A stretch of 64,000 nt of DNA from Tanypteryx hageni (taxonomy: Eukaryota; Arthropoda; Insecta; Odonata; Petaluridae): positions 177,055,956 to 177,119,955 of the forward strand of contig CM054113.1 of the NCBI GenBank assembly GCA_028673005.1, read 5' to 3'. Each line of letters starts with the position of its first letter. Within the stretch, counting starts at the first letter, position 1. The notes below the pieces were generated by a model. The model searched no databases. It saw only the letters and a program-made list of their open reading frames with translations, and had not been told where the DNA came from. Shown here piece after piece: positions 46,870 through 59,097 of this stretch. The translations under genes and the position numbers were made by a program.

Positions 46870-47385
46870 TCACTCTCAAAGGATGTCGTTTTGTTTGAGT
46901 TTTCCCTTTTTAAGAGTTTTCTGGTCGAATGTGCTGGGTATTTTAACACTAGAAGTGTCGGATCCACCTGCATATCTAGAAGGACCACGAGCGGTCATTT
47001 TGACCGCTACCACTAAATAGCTGTTTAGCATGCTTCTGAGAGGCAGATATCGACTAGGAGGAGTTCTTAGATTCACATGGATGCATAGGGTTTTATAGTA
47101 ACCTCTTTGTAGATGACCCAGGCGTTGATTGCTGCCAGGCCAAGCAAGGTGTAAAAAACTTGTACAGGCCACCTGCGAGATTCAGCCCTCACAAAGTATT
47201 TATGAGCCATTTGGTCAACTATGTCCACACCAAACTTAGTAGCGTTGTAGAATTCTATGGTTTTCGAAAGCTTCTTCTCACCACGGGACACTCGGGTGCA
47301 GAGTGCTTAGTACCAAAACATTCGTACTCTTCTTTCCTTGGTACACAGTGTGTGTATTAGTACACAACTCACCGGATTTAGTGCA
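46870..47385 (-). pseudogene. piggyBac-like transposase C-terminal fragment (minus)
   Basis: The minus strand reads KKSTNVLVLSTLHPSVP, then KLSKTIEFYNATKFGVDIVD, QMAHKYFVRAESRRWPVQVF and LLGLAAINAWVIYKEV. The pattern I.FYN.TK.GVD.VDQM....S...RRWP...F...L..A.INA.VIY is the signature of the last catalytic segment of piggyBac transposases, with its conserved Asp. A frameshift lies near 47290. Downstream is the palindrome AGCGGTCA/TGACCGCT (46990-47008). The rest of the transposase is missing, and no TTAA-flanked ends were found. Confidence 0.82.
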
Positions 47386-47469
47386 AGAGATTGTGAAGTG
47401 TTTCAGTTTTAATTTAAAGTTAAGTATTCTGGACCGGAGAAAATTGAGGTGAAATATCAGAGAGTACAT

Positions 47470-50400
47470 GCCTGCACGAATAAAAGAATCGAGTCAATTT
47501 TTCAATCAAGATCATTTACAGTAGTCCGAAACTCATGTAAATTCGTCATATACTAGTAATGTTAAAAAAATTAAGTAGAATTTTGATTTCCCGTTAGAAT
47601 TTTACACTCTCAAATGGACTTTATAATTAGCATCGCTAAGCTCAAAAGCTCGCACACTTACACGAAGACGTTTACGGACCTTGCCATCCTGTCTCAGCAG
47701 CGATTGTCCGTAGACTCATTATTCGAACCTGGATTTTATATACTTTTTCCTCAACAGAAAAATAAACATATATGCCAAGGATTCCGAAATATATTGAAAT
47801 GGCATCTTTGAGGGGCAAACAAGGATCAGTAAATCACCGACTTAATGGAGATAGCTGGCAGAGTACAAGGACCGCGTCATATTATAATTCAGAGATCGAG
47901 ATCATTCTTGGTTTTCACGGACTTGGTTACTTTCTGCCAGTCCATTGGAATCTGGTTTAATCTCTAAAAGTTTATTCTCGATCTTTTTAATACGCCATAA
48001 AAGCTTTGTCTTTTGATCCATCAAATATTTCTAAGCATGGAGGCGTGTGCGGTCACTTGCTTACTTCATCGATCCTTCAATGGATATTTTGAGGTTTCGA
48101 CATCAACCAAGATTATAACATTAGAGAAGTCAAAGCGTTCGGTCATGGGACTCGATTCGGAATTCTGTAGATTACCTGCAATGGGAGGATTTAGCGTCAC
48201 AGTCGCTGTCGATCTAGTTTGCTCCCCGCGACCTCGAGAGGGATTTCCCGCGAAAACCCCACGGGTCGTGTCCTTTGTCAATAGGTGCAAAACTCTCGCT
48301 GACGATTTAGACCCTTCCCATTGTTTTGTGAGGGATGAATCCGTTAGCGTGTCCAATTCTTTAATTTTGGAACAAAAAACTGATTATGCGTAGACTTTTG
48401 ATCAAAATTGATCATTAATATCCATCACAAAATTCTTCCTGCGTCTTAAGGAGATTCCGAGAATTTTTTGTGTGTTGTAGCTTTTTCGTCATCCTAAATG
48501 TAACATTTCACGCTATTAATAATTATTTAATATGTATTGAATAGAAATGAATGAGGATCAGATGTCAGCGATGAACAAATTATAAAGTCGTTTTACTCAG
48601 ACATTTGTTGTAAGGAATTAGAGCAATCACTAAGACATGTTCACTTCTTAAAATACTTGAAATTAGACTTTTTAATAGGTTGACTTAGATATATATATAA
48701 GGTCTCCATAGCAGATGTCACACAACCTAAAACTTGTCAATTTTGCAGAAAAACTGAGATGGTCTTAAACTTATGCACACTACTGTAATTTGGGAGGAAG
48801 ATATATGAAGTAAGTAATTTTAACTCCCTAATAAAATGCAAATGAAATTTCATTATTGAATACCTTCGAATCATCAATTATTATTGTTAACGTCCTTTGC
48901 GCCAAGGAACGCACAAACTAACAACAACAAACTGAGTCATGAGAAAGGTAGTTAACGTTGGGTCGCTACCCTCCAGGCACGCCGCTCTTTCCCCGAGTCC
49001 GAGATTGCACACTTGAAACATTCATAGCTCTTACTCTAATTTAGGGACTCTTACAAATAAAGCACTTAAATTGTTTATAATCAAATTTTCTGTAAGTTTT
49101 ATTTGAGCTTTTTTTAATAAACAGAACGATTGAAAAGTATTCTTAGATTGTGTTTCGGAGTGACGCGTTTCTAGGTCAATAAGCTCTTCATTACTCTCAA
49201 TTTTTCTTTATAACACTTTTAAATATTCAAATATATTCATATGGTCCTTAAATCTTGTTACCGTATCTTTATATCAAAAGGGGTTTCATGTAAATCGATG
49301 AGGACGTTTAGGAACTATTAGGAGATATATGTATAAAGTCCGGTTGGACGCCATTTTGATAGTTTTTTATGATTTTAATGGTGTTTCGGCACACGGATTC
49401 ATGGGGACCTTTTACCACGTGATTTAGACATCCATAGAAACAAATCCCAAAGAAATTATCATCAAGATAATTTGTTTCGGTTCATTCTTTTGGTTGACTG
49501 GACTATTCTCAAACTTTACGTGGTTATTGGAGAAAAACATTTCAATTTCGATTTCTGAGCACGATAATTCTTTCTTGAATAATTCAATATGTATAATTTT
49601 ATACTGATGTATCTTTAAATGCTTAAAGTACTTTCATTTCAAATCTCTGATGAGGAGTTTATTTAGTTCTTTAATATATTCTGATTTTTCTAAACGTTTC
49701 AAGCTCTATAGTTAGCTAAGGACATATCAACAACCCTGAATATATTAAATGATATATGAATGAAGTTATTAACGAGTGAAAACGTCCTAAGATTTTTCTA
49801 GCACGCGAAATTCTAGATACAAATGACAAAAAATCAAAACTCAGGAAATATTCAAAATTAATACTTTTAATGTACATAAAATTTCGTTAAAATTAAAATC
49901 TATGAGGAAAAAATAACCGATATAACTGATGCGTAAAAGTTATATTGGGTAACTTTACTAGTTTGCTGTTAGTAAAAGCAATTTGTATAAATTTGCTGTT
50001 TTTGAATATCACCTATCCTAACAGTCACGTTCAAGTATTAAGTTGTGTTTTGCATGTTAGCTTATTGAATATATTCCGAGCCGAGGCAAGCAGTAGGTAC
50101 ATACGACTTAAGAGGGGATGAGCTTGCCCGTTAAAATCTAGGCGACATGTTTTACTCAAGCTCATATTAGTGATAGGTACCATGCGATGGGGGAATTAGT
50201 GGGTAAATACTAGGCTGCATCGAATATCAGGAGTGATGAATTGTTTTCTCTCAATAATTATTTTGCACGTTCCGAGACGAACACGCTCGGATTTAATACC
50301 TTAGGTCAGTCGATCGACGAATACAGCTGAGAAATAACCTAATTAAAGGTAAAATTCAACATGGTAATGACAAAAACTTGTTTTCAATATCGAATCGCTG

Positions 50401-51119
50401 GCGTAATTCTCCGGCGACGAGGTATTTCAAACAAAGGATTTCTCGATATCTGAAACTACATAGAAAAAGAGGGCGGAAATTGCGGTAACGATGGCGGGAT
50501 CGCGCAAAATGGAGTTTTTTTATCTCGTGATGTAGGGACGCGGCGAGTGTTGCCCACGCATCCACCTCTGGCATCTGAAATGCAAAAGAAGATTCCGGGT
50601 CGTATCCGGAGCAACAATGACCGTGAAAACAAATTACTTCCGGCCCTCCGATGACACCGTCTTTTATTTCACCGAGAATTGATCCCCTCGGCGTTGGATT
50701 GATCGGTAAAAATGATTCGCCGATAACGAGGCATGACTGGTGATGGATGGCGGAAAAATCGCCCATCTATTAAATCGCGATTTATTCCTTTATTGGTCCA
50801 AAAAACACCCGGCTGTCCGGGGGAGAGATGGGTGGTGGGAGAGGGTGAAAGAAAATATCATACCGACAGCATGGTTCGACCAAAAATTCAATAAAAGTTT
50901 CCTCCTTTTTTCTCCGCTCACCCAATTCGTTGCGTCGAGGAATAAAAAAATAACGCGCTCAGAGGAAAAAAAGATGATAAATGGAGCGTTTGGAACAGAT
51001 AGCGATCGCTTTCCTAAGTTCCAATACGTTCGGCGGATTTCTTCGGCGCGCTCGGATTTTTTAAACAATTTTTCCGCTTTCTGTTTTGTTATGTGCTCTC
51101 TCGTATGGATGGATACGCA
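47470..51119. other. Unassigned DNA, 3.6 kb
   Basis: Mostly AT-rich. Open frames at 48013-48393, 50356-50766 and 50740-51138 match nothing I know. No RNA gene or element end recognised. Confidence 0.4.
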
Positions 51120-51127
51120 CACGTATG

Positions 51128-51385
51128 CAGGGGCGTAACTGACAATGAGAGTTATGGCGCCTATGGCAAAATTTTTAGGAAACCCCTTGTATTATGTAGA
51201 AAATAATTTTTTCTGCGTTTTGATAAGGAATAACAGCGTTTTTATTAACAATATTAACTTTGGCATTTCAATATTAAATTAATACTTATTTATGGAAAAA
51301 TAAATTTCTAACCTTTTTTCGGAAACGTTTAGCGCCTTTTTCTAGCGGCGCCTATGGAAAATCGCCATACCCTAGTTACGGACTG
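51128..51385. mobile_element. hAT MITE with 8-bp TSD CACGTATG
   Basis: A 258-bp element. Left end CAGGGGCGTAACTGACAATG, right end CCCTAGTTACGGACTG; imperfect inverted repeats. Subterminal GGCGCCTATGG occurs on both sides of the AT-rich centre. Flanked by the perfect 8-bp repeat CACGTATG (51120-51127 and 51386-51393). No coding capacity. Confidence 0.92.
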
Positions 51386-51393
51386 CACGTATG

Positions 51394-52133
51394 TATTTAA
51401 GCTGCATAATATTTGTTTATATAAATGAGTAAGTTAGTCACGATACCTTTGGCTCAGTATTTTTTACCTAAATTTGCGTTTATTAGGTATTTTATGGCCT
51501 TGATATCTAGCGTATGTAGTTTAGAATACTGGTGTCGAGAGTTCAAATCCTGCATTTTGTACGGTCAAACGTGCTAGTATTTAATATTAAATAAATTGAT
51601 TTTCAGTTATGTAAATAAGTTTATTCTATGTTTAATGTAGATTTTTCTCGTTATGATTTAATAAGTGCCAAATGTAAGAGATATAAGGTTGCCAATGAGA
51701 ATGCTACACCCATGCCTCGCTTTGCACGATAAATGCGCTCTTTGAATAGACCGTGTAAAGCATAACCGTGCAAAGCGGGATAGATTTCTCCATAGGAATA
51801 GATGAGGTTACATTTGAGCTTCGTCGTAAGTACAAGATGCAACAATTTAATTTTAGTCAGAATTGCTTCCTTTACTCTTTATTTTAATCTCTGAGTCGAA
51901 GTAAAGCATTTTATGATTGCTAATGCTTGGAGACAATTTCAAGACTGTGCTTTAAGTGAAACTGAGGGTTGTGCAATTCGATTCCATAATATGAAAACCG
52001 AGATATGCCACACACGTGTAAAGCGAAACCGTGGATAGCGAGGAGAATATATTGAGAATACTAGTGTAAATGCCATTGAAAAATGATGGGTTTTCATGGA
52101 TGAAGAATTTAATTAAAAATAAAACACTTCCTC
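51394..52133. other. Unassigned DNA; weak tRNA-like patch
   Basis: Near 51540-51560 the sequence GAGTTCAAATCCTGC resembles a B-box, but no A-box or folded arms accompany it. Nothing else is seen. Confidence 0.35.
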
Positions 52134-52137
52134 GCTG

Positions 52138-52430
52138 TGCCGGTGGTGTAGTGGTTAGGACGTTGGCTGCTACTCGCCTGCTGTTCGAATGGGCAGCGAG
52201 CACGAATCCTGCGAAAGTAGGATTTTTCCAATGTCACTTGGCCCTCTGTTTGTGTGGCAAAGTCAGCGTTCCGTCCTTCGGAAGGGACGTTAAGCCGTTG
52301 GTCCCCTTGGTGCTCTTCGTTAAGAGTAGGCTAATGACGGCACCGGGTCTCCCTCCTTCCTTGTGGGTGTTTGGTGTGGAAGGAAACAATAGCGGCTATA
52401 ATAATCCAAGAGGTTGATTAGCCAAAAACA
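52138..52430 (+). mobile_element. tRNA-derived SINE with conserved central domain
   Basis: The head begins GCCGGTGGTGTAGTGGTTAG (a good A-box, GGTGTAGTGG). The B-box region is degenerate (GCACGAATCC), and the anticodon arm is expanded into a hairpin (CTCGCCTGC with GCAGCGAG). The body at 52272-52356 contains CCGTCCTTCGGAAGGGACGT, then TAAGCCGTTGGTCCCCTTGG. This domain recurs in the SINE at 54105-54370. A TTCGGA..GGACGTTAAGCCG central domain is, as I recall, shared by several invertebrate SINE families. No target duplication found. Confidence 0.75.
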
Positions 52431-52535
52431 TACATACACATACACACCCCATCCTCTCTCATTTCTTAAAAAGGCAAGCAATATCATAGAATCAATACCT
52501 CTGGATCTTATGTCGCCGGTGGAGCATATAGCTGG

Positions 52536-53510
52536 TTTTTGCTCAATTATGGTACATCTACAGTACCCTGCAAGCCACCGCAAGGGTTTGTGGCAGGGGG
52601 TTCATTAACACCAAAGGGAAAACTCCAAAATTAGGTCTGGGTTTACGCACCTACGCGAGATTACTTTTAATCGCAAGTTTTATTCTGCTCAGCTATCGTT
52701 CTAGGGAAAAATGAGCCTTTATATCTCTTCGTCCTACAGGCTATCTCTCTTATTTTACGAGGATGGCCTATTCTACCGATATTGGTGAGAGTTCTTATTA
52801 TTTCTTCGACGTCGCTGGAGAAAGTACACGTTCTAAATCTTTCAAGAAGTTTTAACCTAGCACGTAATCGGCACTCAGCATCCTAAGTCCTGTATCAAGC
52901 CTGTAACGCTTCTATTTCTATCATAACAATTTTTGACGAATCTAGCAGCTTTTCGCTGCACTTTCTCTAACTCGGTGATTAATCCTTTCTCGTACGGATC
53001 CCATATGGTCGACGCATACTCTAGCAGCGGTCTAACTAAAGAAAAGAAACATGTCTCTTTGACTTTTTCTTCGCTTTTACCTACTATCCGTTTGATGAAA
53101 CCTAGTTTCTGCTTAGCTTTCCCGGATGTATTTCGTATGTGTGTCCCCCACGAGAGGTTACTTGTTAAAATGACACCTAAGTATTTGACGGATTCGGCTA
53201 ATTTTAGATGTACGCCTTCTATTCTTGAATTCATCCCCTCAATTTCTTCGTTTCTCCAGAATCTCATGACGGAACACTTACCTAAGTTCAGCTCTAATTG
53301 CCACTCTTTACACCACTCGAGAATTGCGTGTAGGTCGTTAGAAAGGAATGCTTTATCAGCAGGACTGTTAATCTCTCTGTAAACTACCGTGTCATCCGCG
53401 AATAACTTGATTTTACTTGTAATAACCTTATCTAAGGCATTTATGTATATAAGGAATAATAGGGGACCGATGACACTTCCCTGTGGTACATAACATATAA
53501 CTAGCTGGAG
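52536..53510 (-). pseudogene. 5'-truncated LINE, RT C-terminal part (minus)
   Basis: Minus-strand remnant of a non-LTR RT (Jockey/CR1 group). From its 5' side: VPQGSVIGPLLFLIYINALD (about 53490), the active-site block LFADDTVVYREI (about 53395), LELNLGKCSVMRF, LAESVKYLGVILTSNLSWGT, then FFSLVRPLLEYASTIWDPYE and a KVQRKAARFV block. The 3' UTR runs to about 52550 and matches the fragment at 44020-44412. Everything upstream of the VPQG motif is missing. CATATA..GCTGG sequences flank both ends (52525-52535 and near 53493), possibly an imperfect target duplication. Confidence 0.85.
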
Positions 53511-54104
53511 TAGCCAAGGACCATTTTAAGTCACCGCCAAGTGCATAAAATGCTGGCGAAATAATAATCATCGCTAAAGTTCTATCTATCAGCATATCTT
53601 CAGAAGCTTAATGTTTTGCAATTTAAGGTGTTGAAAAATGTGCTCAGACCCCTTTCCCAATAGATCTTTGTTCTATTTGTTGTAAATATAATTTATTGAA
53701 TACATTTAAAAAAATAATCTAATACATTTCATTTTGAAGTTTCTAAACATACGACATTATTCTGAAAAACTTATATATAATTTTTCTCAACGATAGATGG
53801 AAAACTTCATTTATTGAATTAAGCACCCCCAAATTTTTTTATCGCCATATGGTAGTATATATACTCGCAGAGCAAAATTATATATCTATGGAAAGTTTTG
53901 TGACGATATCTTTAAAATTGTTGATTTGTATAGCGGACAAACGAACAAACAAACAGAATTTCAGATTGATACGCTTAGAAAGTATGATTTTAAGTAAACT
54001 ATCTTATCCTCGATCCCCAAAGGAAGGAAGTTATGTCGTTTGTAACTACCACGTATGGTACGGCTGCTATATGCTAGAGAACCTCTTCAGCTAAAGAAGG
54101 GAGG
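53511..54104. other. Unassigned AT-rich DNA
   Basis: No gene or element end recognised. Confidence 0.4.
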
Positions 54105-54370
54105 AGAGAAACCCGGCGCCGGCATTAGCCTGCTCTTACGAATAACACCAAGGGGACAACGGCTTAACGTTCCTTCCGAAGGACGGAGTTTTGATTTGCG
54201 AGCGCTCCCCAGGTTGCTTTATTCTCATTGGCTCGTCCTCGTCCCCTTAGTACCATCGTACACATGTAGGGAGCCGGAGCGTCCTCGGAAAAAATCCTCA
54301 TAAGGATCCGAACCGGGTGTTGCTTTAGCAGATCGTACGGTGAGGCCAACCCTCTAACCACTCCCTATTG
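54105..54370 (-). mobile_element. tRNA-derived SINE, same central domain (minus)
   Basis: Read from 54370 on the minus strand: A-box-like TAGGGAGTGGTTAGAGGG, B-box GGTTCGGATCC, a different linker, then the central domain at 54187-54105 (CTCCGTCCTTCGGAAGGAAC, GTTAAGCCGTTGTCCCCTTG). It shares the central domain with the SINE at 52138-52430, while the heads and linkers differ. The two therefore represent different families or subfamilies united by the domain. Confidence 0.75.
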
Positions 54371-57027
54371 ATTTTAAGTAACACCAGCAGCTGTAAAACT
54401 TTTTGAGTAAACTAAGAAACGTATGCCACCGGCAAACAGAGAATCCTTATGGTATAATTAATTGATCCGTCATTTTAAAGATACAAATGATTTTTTCTTC
54501 AACTTTTGATGCGTATTTTATCAGAGATATAAAAATAAACTCACTGGATGAAAATTTCATGTTTATGAATTTTAGTCTAATCGGATAAGAGCATAAACCT
54601 GGGGGAGAATGTTCTTCGTTTTTGCACTCCGGAACTTATATTTATAAAGTGAAATAAGCGCATTATATAAAGTAATTCAAGACTATACCAGGCCTTTCTC
54701 AGTTGAATTAAGTAAAAGGGTAGATATTGTATTTTAGACGAACGTGTCGTTCTGCGAGTTTCATGACGAAGCCGCTTAGGTCCATCTAAAAAGAGAAAAG
54801 CTAAGGAATTTTTAGGAAATACAAAAAATTATGACTTACATTCAATGACCAATTACTCCTAATTTTGCATATTCTTGAATTTATTTTTATGCCCGAGGCT
54901 GAGTCGGGAAATTTCTTAGATGCATATTAAATTTCCGTCGTAACTTGCGTTACATGCACTTTGTCACAAACCAAACACTAATAAGAGGGCTTTGAAGCTC
55001 CTGCTCATGAATTTAGCCAGAAGAGACACTTAGGTTAACTTGGCCCGAAACTCCATTGTCCTCCAAAATGGATTCGTTCGTCGTTTTCTTTCGGACGAGC
55101 TACAGCCGTTGGACTCGTAAGCGGCAAAAGGTTGATAGCATCCGGTCTCAAACCATCTCCGAAAATGCTCGCGTGGATTCTCGTAGTCGAACGAAGGCGA
55201 GGTTGTGTCGCGGCTTCATTTGACCGCAATTATGCATTCGCTGCACAGATACAGGAGCTTTCCTTCGGCCGTTCCAGATTTCCATATTGTGTAGCCCCTC
55301 CCGTCATATCTATATAATAAAAAAATAATAATCCTGCCAGCGCAATTGCGGCGGATACTTTAGAATGCTTAGATTACCGTCATCTTCAATACCTATGCGT
55401 ACATGAATTGCGGAAATTCAATTACGGAACGAGTGAGTCTAATCACGCCAACAGCACCTGGCAACCACACCTGCTTTCCTTGGAATCCCTTTGGAGGAAA
55501 ATTTCGGGATTGGTCCTCTCGATGCGCACGACCGTTTCGGGGAATATACGTACACGGGAAACGAAGAATCTCTACCGGTTAGTATGCCTGAAAACGTATT
55601 TCTCTAAATCGGAATACTGATTCGGTGAGATGGTTTCCGGGATGTCGTCGTTCCGCGAATCTATTTTTCGGTAAAACCGTTTGGTATACGCTCATGAATG
55701 CTAATTCAAAGGAAAGCGAGCGGCGGTGGAGATGGAGGAGTCGGGGAATGGGAAGATACCATGGCGTATTACGACCCGAGGGAGGTTTTCATTTAATTTC
55801 GCACAATACACGAACGCGGATACGCAGGTTCCTTGAAAAACGTTTTCGGATGTTTTGGCCGGGAGAAAGTATTTCTGTGATTATAGGCAATTTCTTCGAG
55901 TCGAGTAAATGAATTATTTATATTTTTGGGGTCCACGTCTTCTTTAGATTATATCATAACTTTGCTGCGAGGTCACAGATATTTCATTGTCCGCTTTGAA
56001 AATTAAAGGTATTTGAATACGCTATGTATGAGAGAAAAATACCAATGTCGCGGCAATCGCTTCAAATTTGAAATTATTTGGGACCCTTATTTGACGCAAC
56101 CCAGATTCGAGTACTACCGTTTCCTTATTTATCATAAAAAACTCACGTTAAAAGTAATAGGTATATAAAATTATAAAATTTAAATGCGTGAGAATTGATT
56201 TGATTATTTCGCTTTCAAATCAGTTCCGAAATAACTTTCAAATTGTTTTCTCTTAAAATAGCTAACAAATTAAAATTCTAATGTCACCACCTCCGCCATA
56301 AATCATCTTTGAGCTATATTTATGGTTATATGTTTTCTTTATCTGCTAAAATGTCGTACTGTACATATAAAATAAAGATTCATAAAGAACCTTTGTTAAA
56401 TGATACAAAATATCCAATTTTGCACTATGATGTAAAAAATACATTTTAAAATTGTCTACTCCCTAAATTTTTTAGAGAAAGTTGAATACTATTTGCCGGT
56501 GAAACCGTGCTTACCGAATATAGTCGAACGATTTTAACGAGAAAATTAAGAGAACACATAATTATACTTTCTCGTCACGGAGTATGTAAAGAAACTTTTG
56601 GGATTTACTCAAAAATGGTTAAATGGATTTTGATTAAAAGTACTATAGTTATAGATTTTAATGTCATAAGCGATACTATTTAAGATATATTTCTCGAAGG
56701 GTAAGTAGATGGCGTCCAGTGGAACAATATATCGATATTTACACCCTGTTACCGCAAAGCTCTCTCCGCTTATAGAAACAGCAGTGTTCCTACGAGTCAA
56801 GCTGTGCGCGAATTCGTATTAATATAAGCAGTGATATTATTGCATAGAATAGAAGCGTGCTGACATGGTTAAATTTGGGAAATGTATGCTATTTTTAAAA
56901 TATATAAGCAAGCTTATTTTTAATGTGGATGGAGAATGGTGGTTTTTATTTCTTTGTGATGCGTTCTACTAATAAATATTTTTTTCTTGTAGATGTGTTG
57001 CTTCACGATTAGAGATTTCACACGCCA

Positions 57028-57030
<3 letters not shown>
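54371..57030. other. Unassigned DNA, 2.7 kb
   Basis: No gene recognised. Open frames at 55035-55912 are short and unremarkable. Confidence 0.4.

Positions 57031-57115
<85 letters not shown>
57031..57115. repeat. Compound (CA)n(TA)n microsatellite
   Basis: About 30 bases of CA dinucleotides pass directly into about 55 bases of TA dinucleotides. The open frames through it are meaningless. Confidence 0.95.
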
Positions 57116-57116
<1 letters not shown>

Positions 57117-57899
57117 TAGTAGTTGGTGCTTGCATACTGCAAGCATTTCATCTCAACATAAAAAAACATTCATTATTCATCTTTCATCATTACACATATA
57201 TTTTTAATTCTAAATATTTCACCTCCGCAGCGATTTTCGTTTTTCCCACATGTAAAAATAATAGTTTAAAACAATCCTCAAATGTTGCAATTTAAAAATT
57301 TTTACACTTTCTTCATTATGGGGTATTTATGCTACACATTTTAGCCAAATTTTAAAGTTGTAGCACTTATAGAAGTAAAATAATAGTTTTCTAATTGTTT
57401 AAATTTAAATAATTTTTAACGGCCGCCGCAACTCATATATGGTGAAATTGAAATGTTTATTTGTGCAAGTTTACTACTCTGTAAATACTTTGAAAATTTC
57501 AGCTTCCTAGCTCATCCCGTAGTACCTAAACAGTTATCTAATTGTTTAAACTTTAAGAATTTTTAACTGCCAAACAAATTAAAATATCAAAATTTGTATA
57601 ATCCCTATTTCTTTTTTTAAGAATTCTACTTATCAAAAAAATTTTAACTCTGTAGCACATGCGGAAATACATAAACCTTGAAAATTTGTTTAAACAATTG
57701 CGAATTTTTATCGGCCGCATTGTTGCACTTTTTCAAGATTTTCGTTTTTTCAGTCGGTTTTGCACAAAATCCTACCTAAGAAACAAATTTCGAACCACCA
57801 GCTCATCTGGAAGTGCCTAAACATTAGTATCCTCCTCCTCTGTAAGAGTCGTCGATATATAATGATAATAGCTTACGGAAAAGGAAAGTTAAAATGGAT
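57116..57899. other. Unassigned AT-rich DNA
   Basis: Several runs like AATTGTTTAAATTT recur (57390, 57540, 57690), suggesting a decayed tandem duplication of about 150 bp. No gene recognised. Confidence 0.35.
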
Positions 57900-58212
57900 A
57901 TATGTATGGCAACAAGGTGTTGGGATGAGGAAACCCAGTGAACACTCACCAATCGGAAGACTTCAGGTTGGTGAGGCCCCGGGGATGTCGAAGCAACACA
58001 TGTAAAAGAACACTAAAACACTGAAACATCACAAACGTAGAAGCTTTCGGAATTATTCCTTCATCAGCTACAGAGAGAGAACTCGTTTGTGATGTTTCTG
58101 TGTTTTAGTGTTGTTTTACGTGTGTCGCTTCGACATCCTCAGGGCCTCGCCATCCTGAAGTCGTCCGATTGGTGAGTGTTCACTGGGTTTCCTCATCCCA
58201 ACACTATGTTGC

Positions 58213-58221
<9 letters not shown>
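57900..58221. mobile_element. Foldback element, 138-bp arms, hammerhead-like tip
   Basis: 57900-58037 and 58084-58221 are inverted copies, roughly 90% identical, separated by 46 nt. Landmarks in each arm are TGTTGGGATGAGGAAACCCA, GTGAACACTCACCAATCGGA and ACATCACAAACG. The loop holds a hammerhead-like core on the minus strand. The architecture is the same as that of the smaller unit at 30138-30325, so I class it as a PLE-derived hairpin. Its right arm runs directly into a TA microsatellite, which hides any target duplication. Confidence 0.8.
58037..58071 (-). ncRNA. Hammerhead-like motif at hairpin tip
   Basis: On the minus strand: GTAG (58071-58068), CTGATGA (58067-58061), one extra A, stem GGAA/TTCC with loop TAA, GAA, then self-complementary AGCT as a minimal helix III, T, and CTAC (58040-58037) pairing with GTAG as helix I. 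The core strands are both intact. The very short helix III would work best between two tandem copies, as proposed for PLE and retrozyme hammerheads. Confidence 0.65.

Positions 58222-58281
<60 letters not shown>
58214..58281. repeat. (TA)n microsatellite
   Basis: Pure TA run followed by short CA/TA mixtures to about 58310. It adjoins the end of the foldback element. Confidence 0.95.
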
Positions 58282-58290
<9 letters not shown>

Positions 58291-58319
58291 TACACTTACA
58301 CACATAAACATATGCCTGT

Positions 58320-59097
58320 TAACATACCATTAGAGCAATGAATACTCTATACTAAAGAGCCAATCTTTAATTTTTGTTTTTACTTGGCTTTGGCTATTTA
58401 GTGTTTGTAGTTCCTTAGGTAGTTTGTTAAACTTATTAGGAATATGCAGTTTCAATTGTCTTACACCACTGTTATTAAAATACTTTGGAATTTCATATTT
58501 TATTTTATTTCTCATATCTTTTTGATGTGTTGTTACTATTTGTTTTTTATATTTATTAGAAAAAGAGTTATCTGTAATGCAAACATATTTGTACAGTAGA
58601 GGTATTGCCAATACTCCAGCATTCTTATGCATATTAGTACAGCATAATGTCTTATAGTTATTACAATGACACTTGGTTTCACCTTGGTAAGGAACTATAG
58701 GTTTTACAATTCTATTTTGATTTTTGATAAGCAGATTTAATTAAGTTTTACCTGCATTACCCCAGATGGTTATGCCATATCTTAAAAGACTTTCCACCAT
58801 GAAAAAGTATATCATACTTGTTGTGGCAAAATATTTTGCAGGTAATATAGTTGAAATAAGATCTTTCTTAGGGTGCTATTTATTTTTTTAATATGTTCAT
58901 TAAATTTAAAGTTTTCATCAATAATTATGCCTAAGTACTTGTATGTTTGTACTTTCTCTAGGAGTTCAAATGTGCAGTTTAATTTTTTACTGTGTAAGCA
59001 TTCATGTTCATGAAGGCTGATTTTTACCTTTCTTCTTTGTGGAATTATTAAAAAGTGCAGTCATAGTTTTTTTACTATTAATTATCATTTTATTATC
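58320..59097 (-). pseudogene. CR1-like LINE, C-terminal part (minus)
   Basis: Downstream half of the minus-strand LINE whose upstream half lies at 62352-64000. Readable pieces in order: NKMIINSKKTMTALF (about 59080, immediately next to the insertion), then VESLLRYGITIWGNAGKT (about 58790) and IKNQNRIVKPIV. Last come a C-terminal frame ending KFNKLPKELQTLNSQSQVKT and DWLFSIEYSLL (stop near 58330). The LRYGI..WG block is the conserved post-RT segment of CR1/Jockey-type LINEs. Several stops and frameshifts. Confidence 0.82.

Noticed and set aside
50356..51138. Opposed open frames of 136 and 132 codons
   Set aside because: No recognisable domain; length is compatible with chance.
51490..51580. 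tRNA-like B-box patch
   Set aside because: Single weak motif (AGTTCAAATCC) without an A-box or arms.
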